NCBI GenBank assembly: GCA_000403255.2
Contig: KE159593.1
Coordinates: 423,712-487,711 of the forward strand
Direction: 5' to 3'
Origin: Lachnospiraceae bacterium 3-1
GTDB taxonomy: Bacteria; Bacillota; Clostridia; Lachnospirales; Lachnospiraceae
DNA length: 64,000 nt
Shown here: one piece after another, positions 26,537-34,532 of the stretch
Layout of the letters: each line of letters starts with the position of its first letter
How positions within the stretch are numbered: the first letter of the stretch is position 1
Program-made: the position numbers and the translations under genes
Notes under the pieces: model-generated
What the model was told of the DNA's origin: nothing
The model's input: only the letters and a program-made list of their open reading frames with translations
Databases searched by the model: none

Positions 26537-26797
26537 TTATTTTTTCTTCATCCAATTTCTCAAAGGGTTTACTTCTTTTGCTTTGATTAGAATATCATTG
26601 CCGTTCTGAATGAGATAATCACTGAGCTGTTGCAATTCATCTGGAGTAAAACCAGCGGATTTCTCAATTAAGCCGGAGGGTACAGTACCTTCGGCATAAT
26701 CTTTATCCCGCTCAAAAATTACCCTTGCAATTTTTTCTCCGTTTTTCTGTGTAATAAGACCAGAATAGGTCATGCGAAGTTCCTGTGGCTGATGCAT
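26537..26797 (-). CDS. Small conserved-looking protein, function unknown
   Basis: An 86-aa soluble protein with AAGGAGGG eight bases before the ATG. It has an N-terminal beta-rich part (SGLITQKNGEKIARVIFERD) and a helical C-terminal part (FTPDELQQLSDYLIQNGND). No Cys and no membrane segment. It stands alone on the minus strand between the GntR operon and the patatin gene. I do not recognise a family. Confidence 0.65.
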   Translation of the reverse strand: MHQPQELRMTYSGLITQKNGEKIARVIFERDKDYAEGTVPSGLIEKSAGFTPDELQQLSDYLIQNGNDILIKAKEVNPLRNWMKKK

Positions 26798-26884
26798 GAA
26801 AATCCCTCCTTGTATTTCTGCAAAAATGACTGATTACCATTAATTATACATTTTTGAGCGTAAATTACAAGTTTTCATTTGAGA

Positions 26885-26913
26885 TTGTAAATAAAATAAA
26901 AATCTTGTAAAAT
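26885..26913 (+). promoter_or_regulatory. Probable promoter for the patatin gene
   Basis: TTGTAA (26885-26890), a 17-base spacer and TAAAAT (26908-26913) lie about 107 bases before the start codon. The region is AT-rich, so the match is only moderately telling. Confidence 0.4.
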
Positions 26914-27020
26914 ACTATGGAAAGATATGGAATAGAAGAATAAATTCCATTGAAAAGATAGTTAAGGGACTGTAGATAAGTCATTGATATACAGTTCCAA
27001 AGGAAAGGAATGAAGATAGA

Positions 27021-27872
27021 ATGAAACTTGGAATTACCATGGAGGGCGGCGCCAGCCGGACATTATTTAGCTGCGGCGTTGCAGATGCTTTTTTAGAGGA
27101 AAATATTATGCCGGATTATTTTGTAGGAGTCTCAGCAGGAATTGCTTACGGGGTTTCTTATTTATCCAGGCAGAATGGAAGGAATCTGGTGATTGCACAG
27201 AAATATATGAAAGACAAACGGTTTATGGGGATGCGTCATCTGATGCGGGACAAAAGTTTCTATAATATTCCCTTTGTATTTGGAGAGGTGCCTAACAAAC
27301 TAGAAACATTTGATTATGAATCTTTTGCGGCATTTCCGGGTGAAGTGGAGGCATGCGTTACAAATATTCATACTGGGCAGGCAGAATATTTACAGGTGCC
27401 AAGAGGAGAAGAGATGCATGATGTGCTGGTGGCAAGCTGTGCACTGCCTATTTTGTTTCAGCCAGTAAAAGTGGGGAAACGCTATTATTTGGATGGAGCC
27501 CTTTCTGATTCGATACCTTATAAACATGCGATAGAAATGGGATGTGATAAAAATATTGTGATTCTCACCAGAGAACGAGGTTATGTGAAAAAGCCAGGAC
27601 GTGCTGGAAATATTTCACAGAAGCTCTATAAAAAATATCCTCATATTGCGGAGGATTTGAAAACCCGGCCAGAGCGGTACAACGCGTGTATCCAGGAGCT
27701 TATGGAAAAGGAGCAGGCCGGGGAAATTTTTGTGATTGCGCCGGAAACCACTCATGGGGTAGGAAAAACTGAGACAAATCCAGAAAAATTGACGACATTA
27801 TACGAAGAGGGCTATCAACAGGCGAAAAAGCAAATGGAAGATTTGAAGCGTTATCTGGAAATAAAAGAGTGA
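27021..27872 (+). CDS. Patatin-like phospholipase
   Basis: A 283-aa alpha/beta hydrolase of the patatin/RssA type. The oxyanion loop is EGGASRTLFSCG, the nucleophile Ser is in GVSAGIAYG and the catalytic Asp is in LDGALSDSIP. These enzymes cleave acyl chains from lipids with a Ser-Asp dyad. No signal peptide, so it is cytoplasmic. GGAAAGGAATG-type upstream sequence fits the ATG at 27021. Confidence 0.92.
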   Translation: MKLGITMEGGASRTLFSCGVADAFLEENIMPDYFVGVSAGIAYGVSYLSRQNGRNLVIAQKYMKDKRFMGMRHLMRDKSFYNIPFVFGEVPNKLETFDYESFAAFPGEVEACVTNIHTGQAEYLQVPRGEEMHDVLVASCALPILFQPVKVGKRYYLDGALSDSIPYKHAIEMGCDKNIVILTRERGYVKKPGRAGNISQKLYKKYPHIAEDLKTRPERYNACIQELMEKEQAGEIFVIAPETTHGVGKTETNPEKLTTLYEEGYQQAKKQMEDLKRYLEIKE

Positions 27873-27939
27873 TGGAGTGATATGGTTGGAGCATCAGTAT
27901 CTTAATCAGTTATAGAAATAAAAGAAAGGAACGTGGTTT

Positions 27940-29106
27940 ATGAGAATTTTTCATTTGTCGGATTTGCATATCGGAAAACAGCTTCATTACTATAGTTTAA
28001 AGGAGAACCAACAGGCAGTGCTCTTTCAGATTGTAAATCTGGCAAAAAAGCGCCGGCCTGATGTAATTTTACTCTGTGGGGATATCTTTGACCGTTCGGT
28101 GCCCTCTGGAGAGGCTTATACGATATTTGATGAATTTTTGCAGAGCTTATCTAAGATCAGGCCCCAGATTCCGGTTCTTGTGATTGCAGGGAATCATGAC
28201 AGCGCCCAGCGTTTGAATTATGCCAGCTCCTTTTTGGAAAAGCATCAGATTTATGTGTCAGCCATGGCTCCCATTGAGGAAGGGGAATATCTGAAAAAAG
28301 TTGTGTTAAAAGATGAACATGGAGCAGTTAATTTTTATCTGCTGCCCTTTTTAAAGCCAGGCTATGTGCGGCATTTGTTTGAGGAAGGCGTTGTGACAGA
28401 TTATGAAAGTGCAGTGAGAGAAATTTTAAATCGGGAACAGGTGGATTACAGGGAGAGAAATGTGCTGCTTTCCCATCAGTTTTATACCAACCAGGGAGAG
28501 AAACCAGAGACTTGTGATTCGGAGACCTCAGTGATAACAGTGGGTGGCCTTGACAATATTGATGTGTCTGTAATAGAAAGGTTTGACTATGCAGCCCTTG
28601 GGCATATCCATGGGGCACAGATGGTGAAGCTACCCCATATTCGCTATTCTGGCACTCCATTGAAATATTCGGTGAGTGAGGAATTTCATAACAAAGCAAT
28701 TACTTTGGTGACATTAGGGGCAAAACAGGAGGAGGTTGAGATTACCTCTATTCCTCTCAAACCCATACAGGAGGTCCGCCGGGAGAGAGGCTTGTTAAAA
28801 GAGATTATCGGCCGGGGAACTCAGGAAAATTGCCATGATTTTATCAGTGTGACTTTGACAGATGAGAAGGAACCCTATCGGCCGAAGGAACAGTTAGAAG
28901 AAGTTTATGATTTTATACTGGAGTTGAGGGTTGACAATACAAGGACTAGAAATATTCTGGAATCCAAGGAAGAGGAGCATATTTTGCTGCACCCTATGGA
29001 AGCATTCCGCGCCTTTTACCAGGAAATGCAGCATCAGCCCATGAATGGGGAGGAGGAAGGGATTGTTGCATCTATTTTAGACCAGTGGGGAGGGGAAGAG
29101 ATATGA
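27940..29106 (+). CDS. sbcD: Exonuclease subunit SbcD
   Basis: The Mre11-like nuclease of the SbcCD complex, which opens hairpins and trims DNA ends. The phosphoesterase motifs are all present: HLSDLHIGK, LLCGDIFDRS, VIAGNHDSA, LLSHQF and ALGHIHGAQ. At 388 aa it has normal length. Its stop overlaps the start of sbcC by four bases. Confidence 0.96.
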   Translation: MRIFHLSDLHIGKQLHYYSLKENQQAVLFQIVNLAKKRRPDVILLCGDIFDRSVPSGEAYTIFDEFLQSLSKIRPQIPVLVIAGNHDSAQRLNYASSFLEKHQIYVSAMAPIEEGEYLKKVVLKDEHGAVNFYLLPFLKPGYVRHLFEEGVVTDYESAVREILNREQVDYRERNVLLSHQFYTNQGEKPETCDSETSVITVGGLDNIDVSVIERFDYAALGHIHGAQMVKLPHIRYSGTPLKYSVSEEFHNKAITLVTLGAKQEEVEITSIPLKPIQEVRRERGLLKEIIGRGTQENCHDFISVTLTDEKEPYRPKEQLEEVYDFILELRVDNTRTRNILESKEEEHILLHPMEAFRAFYQEMQHQPMNGEEEGIVASILDQWGGEEI

Positions 29107-31943
29107 AGCCTGTAAAATTAATGATGTCCGCCTTTGGCTCTTACGCAGGCCAGGAAATCATAGACTTTGCTGGAATTGGTCAGGGTGTTTTTTTGATTAC
29201 CGGAGATACGGGAGCTGGAAAAACCACGGTATTTGACGCGATTACCTATGCGCTATATGATGAGACCAGCGGAGGCAAGCGGGAAGGGGATATGATGCGC
29301 AGTCAGTATGCAGACCCAGATACGCCTACGTTTGTGGAATTTACCTTTCTTTATGACAAAAAAGAATATACGGTTCGAAGGAATCCCAATTATAGAAGAA
29401 CCAGCAAACGGAAAAATAAAGAAGGGGAGTATACGCTCACAAAAGAAAATGCATCCGTAATGCTGCGTATGCCCGATGGTCAGGAATATCCAGGAAAAAT
29501 TAGGGAAATCAATGAAAAAATTGTAGAAATTATAGGAGTGGGCGCACCGCAGTTTACTCAGATTGCCATGATTGCTCAGGGGGAATTTATCAAATTGCTC
29601 CATGCATCTTCCAGGGAACGAAAGGAGATATTTGCAAGGCTTTTCGATACCAATGTGTATGCTTATCTCCAGATGAAGCTGCGGGAGGAAAGCAAATCCT
29701 TGTATGGTCAGTTGGAGGACAACCGCAAATTATGCAGCCATGAAATCCAGGGAATCCAGTATCTTCCTGAAAGCAGTTATATTGAGGAATGGGAGGAGTG
29801 CTGCGGTTTGTTGGAAACAAATCCCAGACGAATACAGGAGATTCTTTCTTATCTCTTACAGGAAATGAAAGAAAAGGAAGAAAAAATTCGGGAAGAAGAA
29901 AATAAGAACCGCAGACTGGCAGAAGAAAATGCCTGGAATATCCGCCAGGCAAAGGGAATTAACCAATTATTCACTCAGGCAAGGAATGCAGAGAAGGAAA
30001 TTGCTGCTCGTATCACATTGATAGAGGATCAGAAAACGCAGGAGCAGAAGGAGGAAAAACAGCTTCAAAATCTTAAGGAACAGTGGAAAGAGCAGCTTCC
30101 GAAGCTGTCCCAGCAGATTGCAAGCTGGCGGAATCTTCTGCCAAAGTATGAGGACTTACAGGAAAAACAAAAGATTGCAGCTTCCACAGGAAGAAAATTA
30201 CAGGCATCCGAGCATGCATCCAGACAGGCAAAGGAAAATCTGGAAAAGATACGTATGGCAATACAAAATGCAAAGGAGCAAATCAGTGATTTGGAGGGAT
30301 GTACTGTTCAGGTTTCTACCCTTTCGGAAAGAAAAAAAGAGCTGGCAGGAAGGCAAGCTTTGCTGGAGGATATGGCTGCTACTTACAAAAAGTGGCAGTT
30401 ATCGGAGAAAAAGAGGAAACAGGAACAGGAGAAAGTACAGAAATCTCTGGATTTGTTTCAGGAAAAAAGCCAGGAATACGAGGAAAAGAACCGCAGCTTT
30501 ATTGCGGAACAGGTGGGGATTATTGCCGAACATTTGAAGGAAGGACAGCCATGTCCAGTATGCGGTTCTTTGGAACATCCCAAAAAAGCACAGCTTTCTT
30601 CTCATGCGGTAACCAAACAGCAGGTAGAGCAGGCAAAAAAGGAACGGGAACAGGCAGACAAAAAGCTGAATGAGTGCAGGGAGGGTTTTCAGAAAGTACA
30701 GGAAACCTGCGAAAAAGAAAAATCATTGTTGGAACAGGATGGAATGCGTATGTTTGGCGGAGACTTTCAGCCAAGCATGATTCCATCAGCCCTGGAAGAA
30801 TCCATAGGAAAAAATCAGGAAACAGAGGCTCTTTTGGAAGAAGCAAAAAGGAAAGAAAAGCGGTTAAAACAACAGCAGGAAAAACAGGAACAACTAGAAA
30901 AAGAGCAGAAGCAATTGGAAAGCCAACAGGAAAAATTGGCACAAAGCCAGTATGAGGCAAGACTTGCCTTTGAAAAGGCGAATCAGGCACAGGAATTGTT
31001 GGCAAAAGAGCTGCCATTTGCAGAAGTCCAAGAATTGCATCGGTGTCTGCAGAAAGCGGAAACAGAGAAATCTTCCATAGAAAAACGACAGGCCAAGGCA
31101 GAGGATTCTTTGCAAAGGCTAAAACGGGACATAGCAGAAAGCCAGGGGATTTTGGCACAACAGCGGAAGAACCAAAAACTGTTAGAACAACAGCTAGAAG
31201 GAAAAGAGCCAGTAGAAACAGATGGGTTGCTGGAATATGACCACCAATTGAAGCAGGCCATTGACCTTTTGGAAAAAGAAAAACTACAGCTTGCAGCCGC
31301 AAAAACAAGAAACCAGCAAGGAAAAAAGCAGCTTGAAAAACTGTATCAGAAACGGGAAATCCTAAAAGAAAGATATGAGATGGTAAGCAATCTGGATAAG
31401 ACGGCAAATGGAAACCTGCCGCAACATATCCGGTTGGATTTTCAAACCTATGTACAGCGGCGTTATTTTCGAACAATGATTGCTGAAGCCAATCGAAGAC
31501 TGATAAAAATGAATGGGAACCAATTTATGCTCCAATGTCGGGAGGTGGAACATCTGGGGAAGCAAGGAGAGGCAGGGTTGGACCTAGATGTGTATGATTT
31601 GGTGACAGATCAGGTGAGGGATGTAAAAACCCTTTCCGGTGGGGAATCTTTTCTAGCCGCCCTTTCCATGGCTCTTGGTATGACGGATGTGATACAACAC
31701 ACCGCCGGGCGGGTACATCTGGATACTATGTTTATCGATGAGGGATTTGGTTCTCTGGATGAAGAGGCACGAGACCGGGCAATCGCTATTTTGAATGAAT
31801 TGGCCGGGAATACCAGAATGGTGGGTATTATTTCCCATGTAACGGAATTGAAGGAGCAGATGGACCGAAAGCTAATGATTTCTAAGAGTGATAAGGGAAG
31901 CCATGCAAAGTGGGTGATAGAGAGTTATTACTCCGGCGGTTAA
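29103..31943 (+). CDS. sbcC: Exonuclease subunit SbcC
   Basis: The Rad50-like ATPase partner of SbcD. It has Walker A TGDTGAGKTTVFDAITYA near the N-terminus and two long coiled coils around the zinc hook (GQPCPVCGSLEHP, about residue 480). The signature is KTLSGGESFLAALSMALG and the Walker B is MFIDEGFGSLDEE. The ORF is open from 29085, but AGGGGAAG and the ATGA overlap with sbcD point to the ATG at 29103 (946 aa). The last codons form one arm of a 20-bp terminator stem. Confidence 0.96.
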   Translation: MKPVKLMMSAFGSYAGQEIIDFAGIGQGVFLITGDTGAGKTTVFDAITYALYDETSGGKREGDMMRSQYADPDTPTFVEFTFLYDKKEYTVRRNPNYRRTSKRKNKEGEYTLTKENASVMLRMPDGQEYPGKIREINEKIVEIIGVGAPQFTQIAMIAQGEFIKLLHASSRERKEIFARLFDTNVYAYLQMKLREESKSLYGQLEDNRKLCSHEIQGIQYLPESSYIEEWEECCGLLETNPRRIQEILSYLLQEMKEKEEKIREEENKNRRLAEENAWNIRQAKGINQLFTQARNAEKEIAARITLIEDQKTQEQKEEKQLQNLKEQWKEQLPKLSQQIASWRNLLPKYEDLQEKQKIAASTGRKLQASEHASRQAKENLEKIRMAIQNAKEQISDLEGCTVQVSTLSERKKELAGRQALLEDMAATYKKWQLSEKKRKQEQEKVQKSLDLFQEKSQEYEEKNRSFIAEQVGIIAEHLKEGQPCPVCGSLEHPKKAQLSSHAVTKQQVEQAKKEREQADKKLNECREGFQKVQETCEKEKSLLEQDGMRMFGGDFQPSMIPSALEESIGKNQETEALLEEAKRKEKRLKQQQEKQEQLEKEQKQLESQQEKLAQSQYEARLAFEKANQAQELLAKELPFAEVQELHRCLQKAETEKSSIEKRQAKAEDSLQRLKRDIAESQGILAQQRKNQKLLEQQLEGKEPVETDGLLEYDHQLKQAIDLLEKEKLQLAAAKTRNQQGKKQLEKLYQKREILKERYEMVSNLDKTANGNLPQHIRLDFQTYVQRRYFRTMIAEANRRLIKMNGNQFMLQCREVEHLGKQGEAGLDLDVYDLVTDQVRDVKTLSGGESFLAALSMALGMTDVIQHTAGRVHLDTMFIDEGFGSLDEEARDRAIAILNELAGNTRMVGIISHVTELKEQMDRKLMISKSDKGSHAKWVIESYYSGG

Positions 31944-31974
31944 ATTTCGTCGATATTTAACCGCCGGAGTAATA
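31926..31974. terminator. Bidirectional terminator between sbcC and the RiPP-like operon
   Basis: A perfect 20-bp stem (31926-31945 with 31955-31974) and a 9-base loop. It contains the stop codon of sbcC and ends one base before the MFS stop codon on the other strand. The GC-rich core with A/T flanks suits termination in both directions. Confidence 0.85.
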
Positions 31975-33141
31975 TTATGCTTTAGTATTATAAATCTGCT
32001 TAAAGACTATACAGCCAACAAACAAAACAGTGCAAAGTATACCAAGAGTGATATATTCAAGTTTTGCCCTCATATTTATAATAGAAAATAAGAATAACAA
32101 TGCTGAGCTTCCAAAATTGCATCCCAATGAAATAATTGAAAATGCAGTATTTCTAAAAGAATCATCATTAATATTCTGATTAACCAAAGAAGAAAACATT
32201 GGGGATGTAATTCCCCACACAAGCCTATAAACACATACAAATATGAATATTAGTAACACTGCTGATGTAATTCCAAGTCCAAACATACAAAATGAGAGTA
32301 ATATCAAACATATACTAATCAATATTTTCTCAGACTTAAAAATTCTTTTTAGTTTTTTAAAAAAATAAGCTCCACTACTAGCAAAAATAGCAGCAATAAA
32401 ATACAATAGACCATTATATTTTTCGGCTATTGATGAGTTCAATAAGTATGTTTGCAAAATCTGATAGCCTGTTACTAGAACAATTGAAAAACATATATTC
32501 AACAAGCATATTATTAACAATTGTCTATTAGAAACAATTTCAAAGAAATACTTTTTTACAATGTCATTAACATTGTTATTAATACCATCTGTTCTAATAC
32601 GGGGAAGTAAACTTACAATAAAAAGCAATATAATATTTGCAATAAAAGTAAACCAAAATACATATGCTAATTCTCCGTTTTTTAAAATTACAAAACAACC
32701 TAGAAAAGAAAAGCATAATGCAATCCATTGCAATGAATATGACTTTGAAACAATATCATCAAAATCCAAATTATTTTTTGTGTCTTTACAATACTTATAA
32801 ATAATGCTGTCAAATGGCCCTGAAAAGAAAGTACTTCCTACTCCCAAAATAAACTCTCCAATATATAGCAGTACAGTTGTCCCATTTATAAAAAGAAACA
32901 TTGCAATAGCTGTTAAAGCAGCTCCAATAATCAAAGAGTTATTTTCTCCAATTTTGTCACCTAAAACTCCTGTTGGTATTTCGAGTAAAAAAACAGATAA
33001 TGAATATACCGCAAACAAGCTTGTGATTTGCGCACTATTTAAGCCATGCTCCAATTGACAAAAAGACGCAAAAACAGGCGTTGTAAAATTAATGGTCATA
33101 AAAAAAGATAGAAGATATATTAGCCACTTTAGTCGTTTCAT
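31975..33141 (-). CDS. MFS transporter, likely exporter of the RiPP-like operon
   Basis: A 388-aa protein with about 12 membrane segments and the MFS loop motif GVLGDKIGENNSLIIG between helices 2 and 3. It begins MKRLKWLIYLLSFFMTINF. The start overlaps the stop of the upstream protein gene by four bases, so it is co-translated with it. MFS exporters are common next to RiPP genes that encode cobalamin-type methyltransferases. Base composition is markedly more AT-rich than sbcC. Export of, or resistance to, the product of the 35-residue gene is inferred. Confidence 0.85.
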   Translation of the reverse strand: MKRLKWLIYLLSFFMTINFTTPVFASFCQLEHGLNSAQITSLFAVYSLSVFLLEIPTGVLGDKIGENNSLIIGAALTAIAMFLFINGTTVLLYIGEFILGVGSTFFSGPFDSIIYKYCKDTKNNLDFDDIVSKSYSLQWIALCFSFLGCFVILKNGELAYVFWFTFIANIILLFIVSLLPRIRTDGINNNVNDIVKKYFFEIVSNRQLLIICLLNICFSIVLVTGYQILQTYLLNSSIAEKYNGLLYFIAAIFASSGAYFFKKLKRIFKSEKILISICLILLSFCMFGLGITSAVLLIFIFVCVYRLVWGITSPMFSSLVNQNINDDSFRNTAFSIISLGCNFGSSALLFLFSIINMRAKLEYITLGILCTVLFVGCIVFKQIYNTKA

Positions 33142-33878
33142 ATTACGCCTCCGTATTTCCCAATTTTTATTGCATTTTTAAGTGATGAAACTAGGAAGCA
33201 GCATACACTCGATAATTTTTCTTCATCCAGTTTCAGGGTAAGAATAGGACAAATATCGGTATTACATTTTGGAGGCGTAGTATTGCTGCAACCATTAACC
33301 CGTGAAACCAATAGCGGGCAATAATAGTATTCCCCTTCAGTGCTAATTTGTATTCTATCAAACGCTCCACGTCCTTCACTTTTTGCTATAACATTATCTT
33401 TGGGAAGAAATGCGGTTTCAACAGAAATATCCACCGAAGCATTAATCTGTTTCAGTGCATTATAGATATCATACAAAAGCCCAAACCATTCCTTTGCTTT
33501 CTTGGCTATATCGCTTATTTCTTCAACAGATGATAATTCCAGAAAAACATCGTTAAAGTTTTCATCATATTTCTTTAAAAAATCAATTCCAAGCAATGGC
33601 ATATTTTCATTTGCAGCATTAGCAAATATTCTCTCCCCAAGCATAGTATGCATGGACATAAGGGCTATGCTTATTTGTTTATATTTATCAACACCTATAT
33701 AATTTGCAAAAAGCATATTGGAGTATAATACAGTAGTTTTTATCTGCATTGATTCTGCAATTGTCTTTAAAATATCTAACCCTATGCAAGGCAAATCCAA
33801 CAATGAAAAGGGTGGTACAATTAGTAAAATTTCACTATCAGAGTTATTATCTAAAATTTGACGTATTTTATTATCCAT
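33138..33878 (-). CDS. Protein resembling the N-terminal domain of RiPP radical-SAM C-methyltransferases, without the radical SAM part
   Basis: The ORF is open from 33920. AGAGGGA fits the ATG at 33878 (MDNKIRQILDNN), giving 246 aa. Residues about 16-95 read like the cobalamin-binding-like start of RiPP maturation radical-SAM C-methyltransferases: LLIVPPFSLLDLPCIGLDIL, then VLYSNMLFANYIG and MLGERIFANAA. Those enzymes are about 600 aa and continue into a CxxxCxxC radical SAM domain. Here no such motif exists. The C-terminal third instead has scattered cysteines (YYYCPLLVSRVNGCSN, KCNTDICP, SVCCF) and no known family. It lies between the peptide gene and the exporter. Assignment is from memory of the family pattern, not from alignment. 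Confidence 0.7.
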   Translation of the reverse strand: MDNKIRQILDNNSDSEILLIVPPFSLLDLPCIGLDILKTIAESMQIKTTVLYSNMLFANYIGVDKYKQISIALMSMHTMLGERIFANAANENMPLLGIDFLKKYDENFNDVFLELSSVEEISDIAKKAKEWFGLLYDIYNALKQINASVDISVETAFLPKDNVIAKSEGRGAFDRIQISTEGEYYYCPLLVSRVNGCSNTTPPKCNTDICPILTLKLDEEKLSSVCCFLVSSLKNAIKIGKYGGVI

Positions 33879-33897
33879 ATTCTTTCCCTCTAAATAA

Positions 33898-33934
33898 ACG
33901 TCGCTAAATATTCTATACAAATATCTAGCGACGT
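33898..33934 (-). terminator. Attenuator-like hairpin between peptide gene and downstream operon
   Basis: Arms 33898-33912 and 33920-33934 pair over 15 positions with one G-T pair and a 7-base loop. It sits 19 bases after the peptide stop and 19 bases before the next start codon. A leaky terminator here would give more peptide than processing protein, as is common in RiPP operons. Confidence 0.7.
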
Positions 33935-33953
33935 CATTCTCAAAATGTAATTC

Positions 33954-34061
33954 TTAAATTACATGTCCACTGCATACGTCTGCTGACATAAGAAAGTCTT
34001 CAGCGCTAGCATCAAAATCAAAATCCTCTTCTGGCATTTCAAGGTTTTTTATTTCTTCCAT
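33954..34061 (-). CDS. 35-residue precursor-like peptide
   Basis: A 35-codon ORF with a strong AAGGAGG eight bases before the ATG at 34061. The first 25 residues are acidic and leader-like (MEEIKNLEMPEEDFDFD), followed by ASAEDFLM. The end is SADVCSGHVI, with the only Cys at residue 30. It is the first gene after the LytTR-type promoter copy 2 and is followed by a hairpin, a maturase-like protein and an exporter. This order fits a RiPP or modified signal peptide. No match to a named precursor family is known to me. Confidence 0.7.
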   Translation of the reverse strand: MEEIKNLEMPEEDFDFDASAEDFLMSADVCSGHVI

Positions 34062-34087
34062 GTCAAAATCCTCCTTTCTTTTTTTTA

Positions 34088-34157
34088 ATAGTAGCAAATA
34101 CTGCTATGGATTTCAATTTTAACCTTTTAAACGGTCAGATAAGTTCTCAAACGGTTA
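34088..34157 (-). promoter_or_regulatory. LytTR-controlled promoter, copy 2
   Basis: Reading on the minus strand: two ACCGTT repeats 20 bp apart (34150-34155 and 34130-34135), -35 TTGAAA (34111-34116), 17-base spacer and -10 TACTAT (34088-34093). It is 64 of 70 identical to the promoter after the intact kinase gene at 19174-19243, including all bases of both repeats and the sequence between them. It should respond to the same regulator. Confidence 0.85.
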
Positions 34158-34318
34158 ATTTATTCTTCAATATTACTTGTGTAATAACTTTCTGTTCTTT
34201 CATATTTCTGATATAAGCCATAGCCTTCTTAGATTGTTCTTCCTGTGCCAATGCATTCAAACAAATCAAATTATTTCTTAAGCCAGCTCCAATCTTTCAT
34301 TGTTTTTTATGTAAAAAA
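34147..34318 (-). pseudogene. Decayed GHKL kinase gene, three fragments with two deletions
   Basis: Minus-strand translation gives three pieces that match the intact kinase at 17844-19184 in order. First FYIKNNERLELA (intact: IYIKKINERLELA), then LRNNLICLNALAQEEQSKK and AMAYIRNM (intact: LRNHLICLYGLAKEEQAKK, VMAYIRNM), then KVITQVILKNKLTV and stop (intact: KVVAEVILRNRVTV). The segments between are missing and the first junction breaks the frame. The 5' side is cut off by an insertion-sequence remnant. The promoter overlaps its end just as in the intact module. Confidence 0.85.
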
Positions 34319-34322
34319 ATTG

Positions 34323-34505
34323 GGGGCTGTTGCAAAAGTAGATTAAATTATCTACTGGAATAGCAGTTCCTTTTTTTCTACCTGAAAACAGAAAACGGAC
34401 TCCCAGGAGACCGCAATCCATGTTCTGACCTATGCTTATTCCCAAAACATTATATAGAGCGAGGGCATCGCTCAATCATCTAACTTGACGATTTTGCGAC
34501 ACCCT
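34323..34505. mobile_element. Insertion-sequence remnant or MITE inserted in the kinase pseudogene
   Basis: About 183 bp with terminal inverted repeats (GGGGCTGTTGCAAAA at 34323-34337 against 34491-34505, 12 of 15). The GGGGCTGT(C/T)GCA start is shared with the element at 10641. It contains no intact transposase; a 65-codon minus frame that crosses it is not a real gene. It lies between the kinase remnant and the G5 lipoprotein gene. Confidence 0.65.
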
Positions 34506-34532
34506 CATTTTTGGAAAAGCAGTATACTTCCT

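Noticed and set aside
30520-31476. 318-codon minus-strand frame inside sbcC
   Set aside because: It is a mirror of the sbcC coding sequence, Pro/Leu/Phe-rich without motifs or a ribosome site. sbcC is complete with all its motifs on the plus strand.
33138-33878. Full radical SAM enzyme
   Set aside because: No CxxxCxxC motif occurs in any part of the frame, and the protein is less than half the family length.
34278-34475. 65-codon minus-strand frame crossing the insertion-sequence remnant
   Set aside because: Its end (NNERLELA) is a kinase fragment and its start lies in the element; it is a chance fusion, not a gene.
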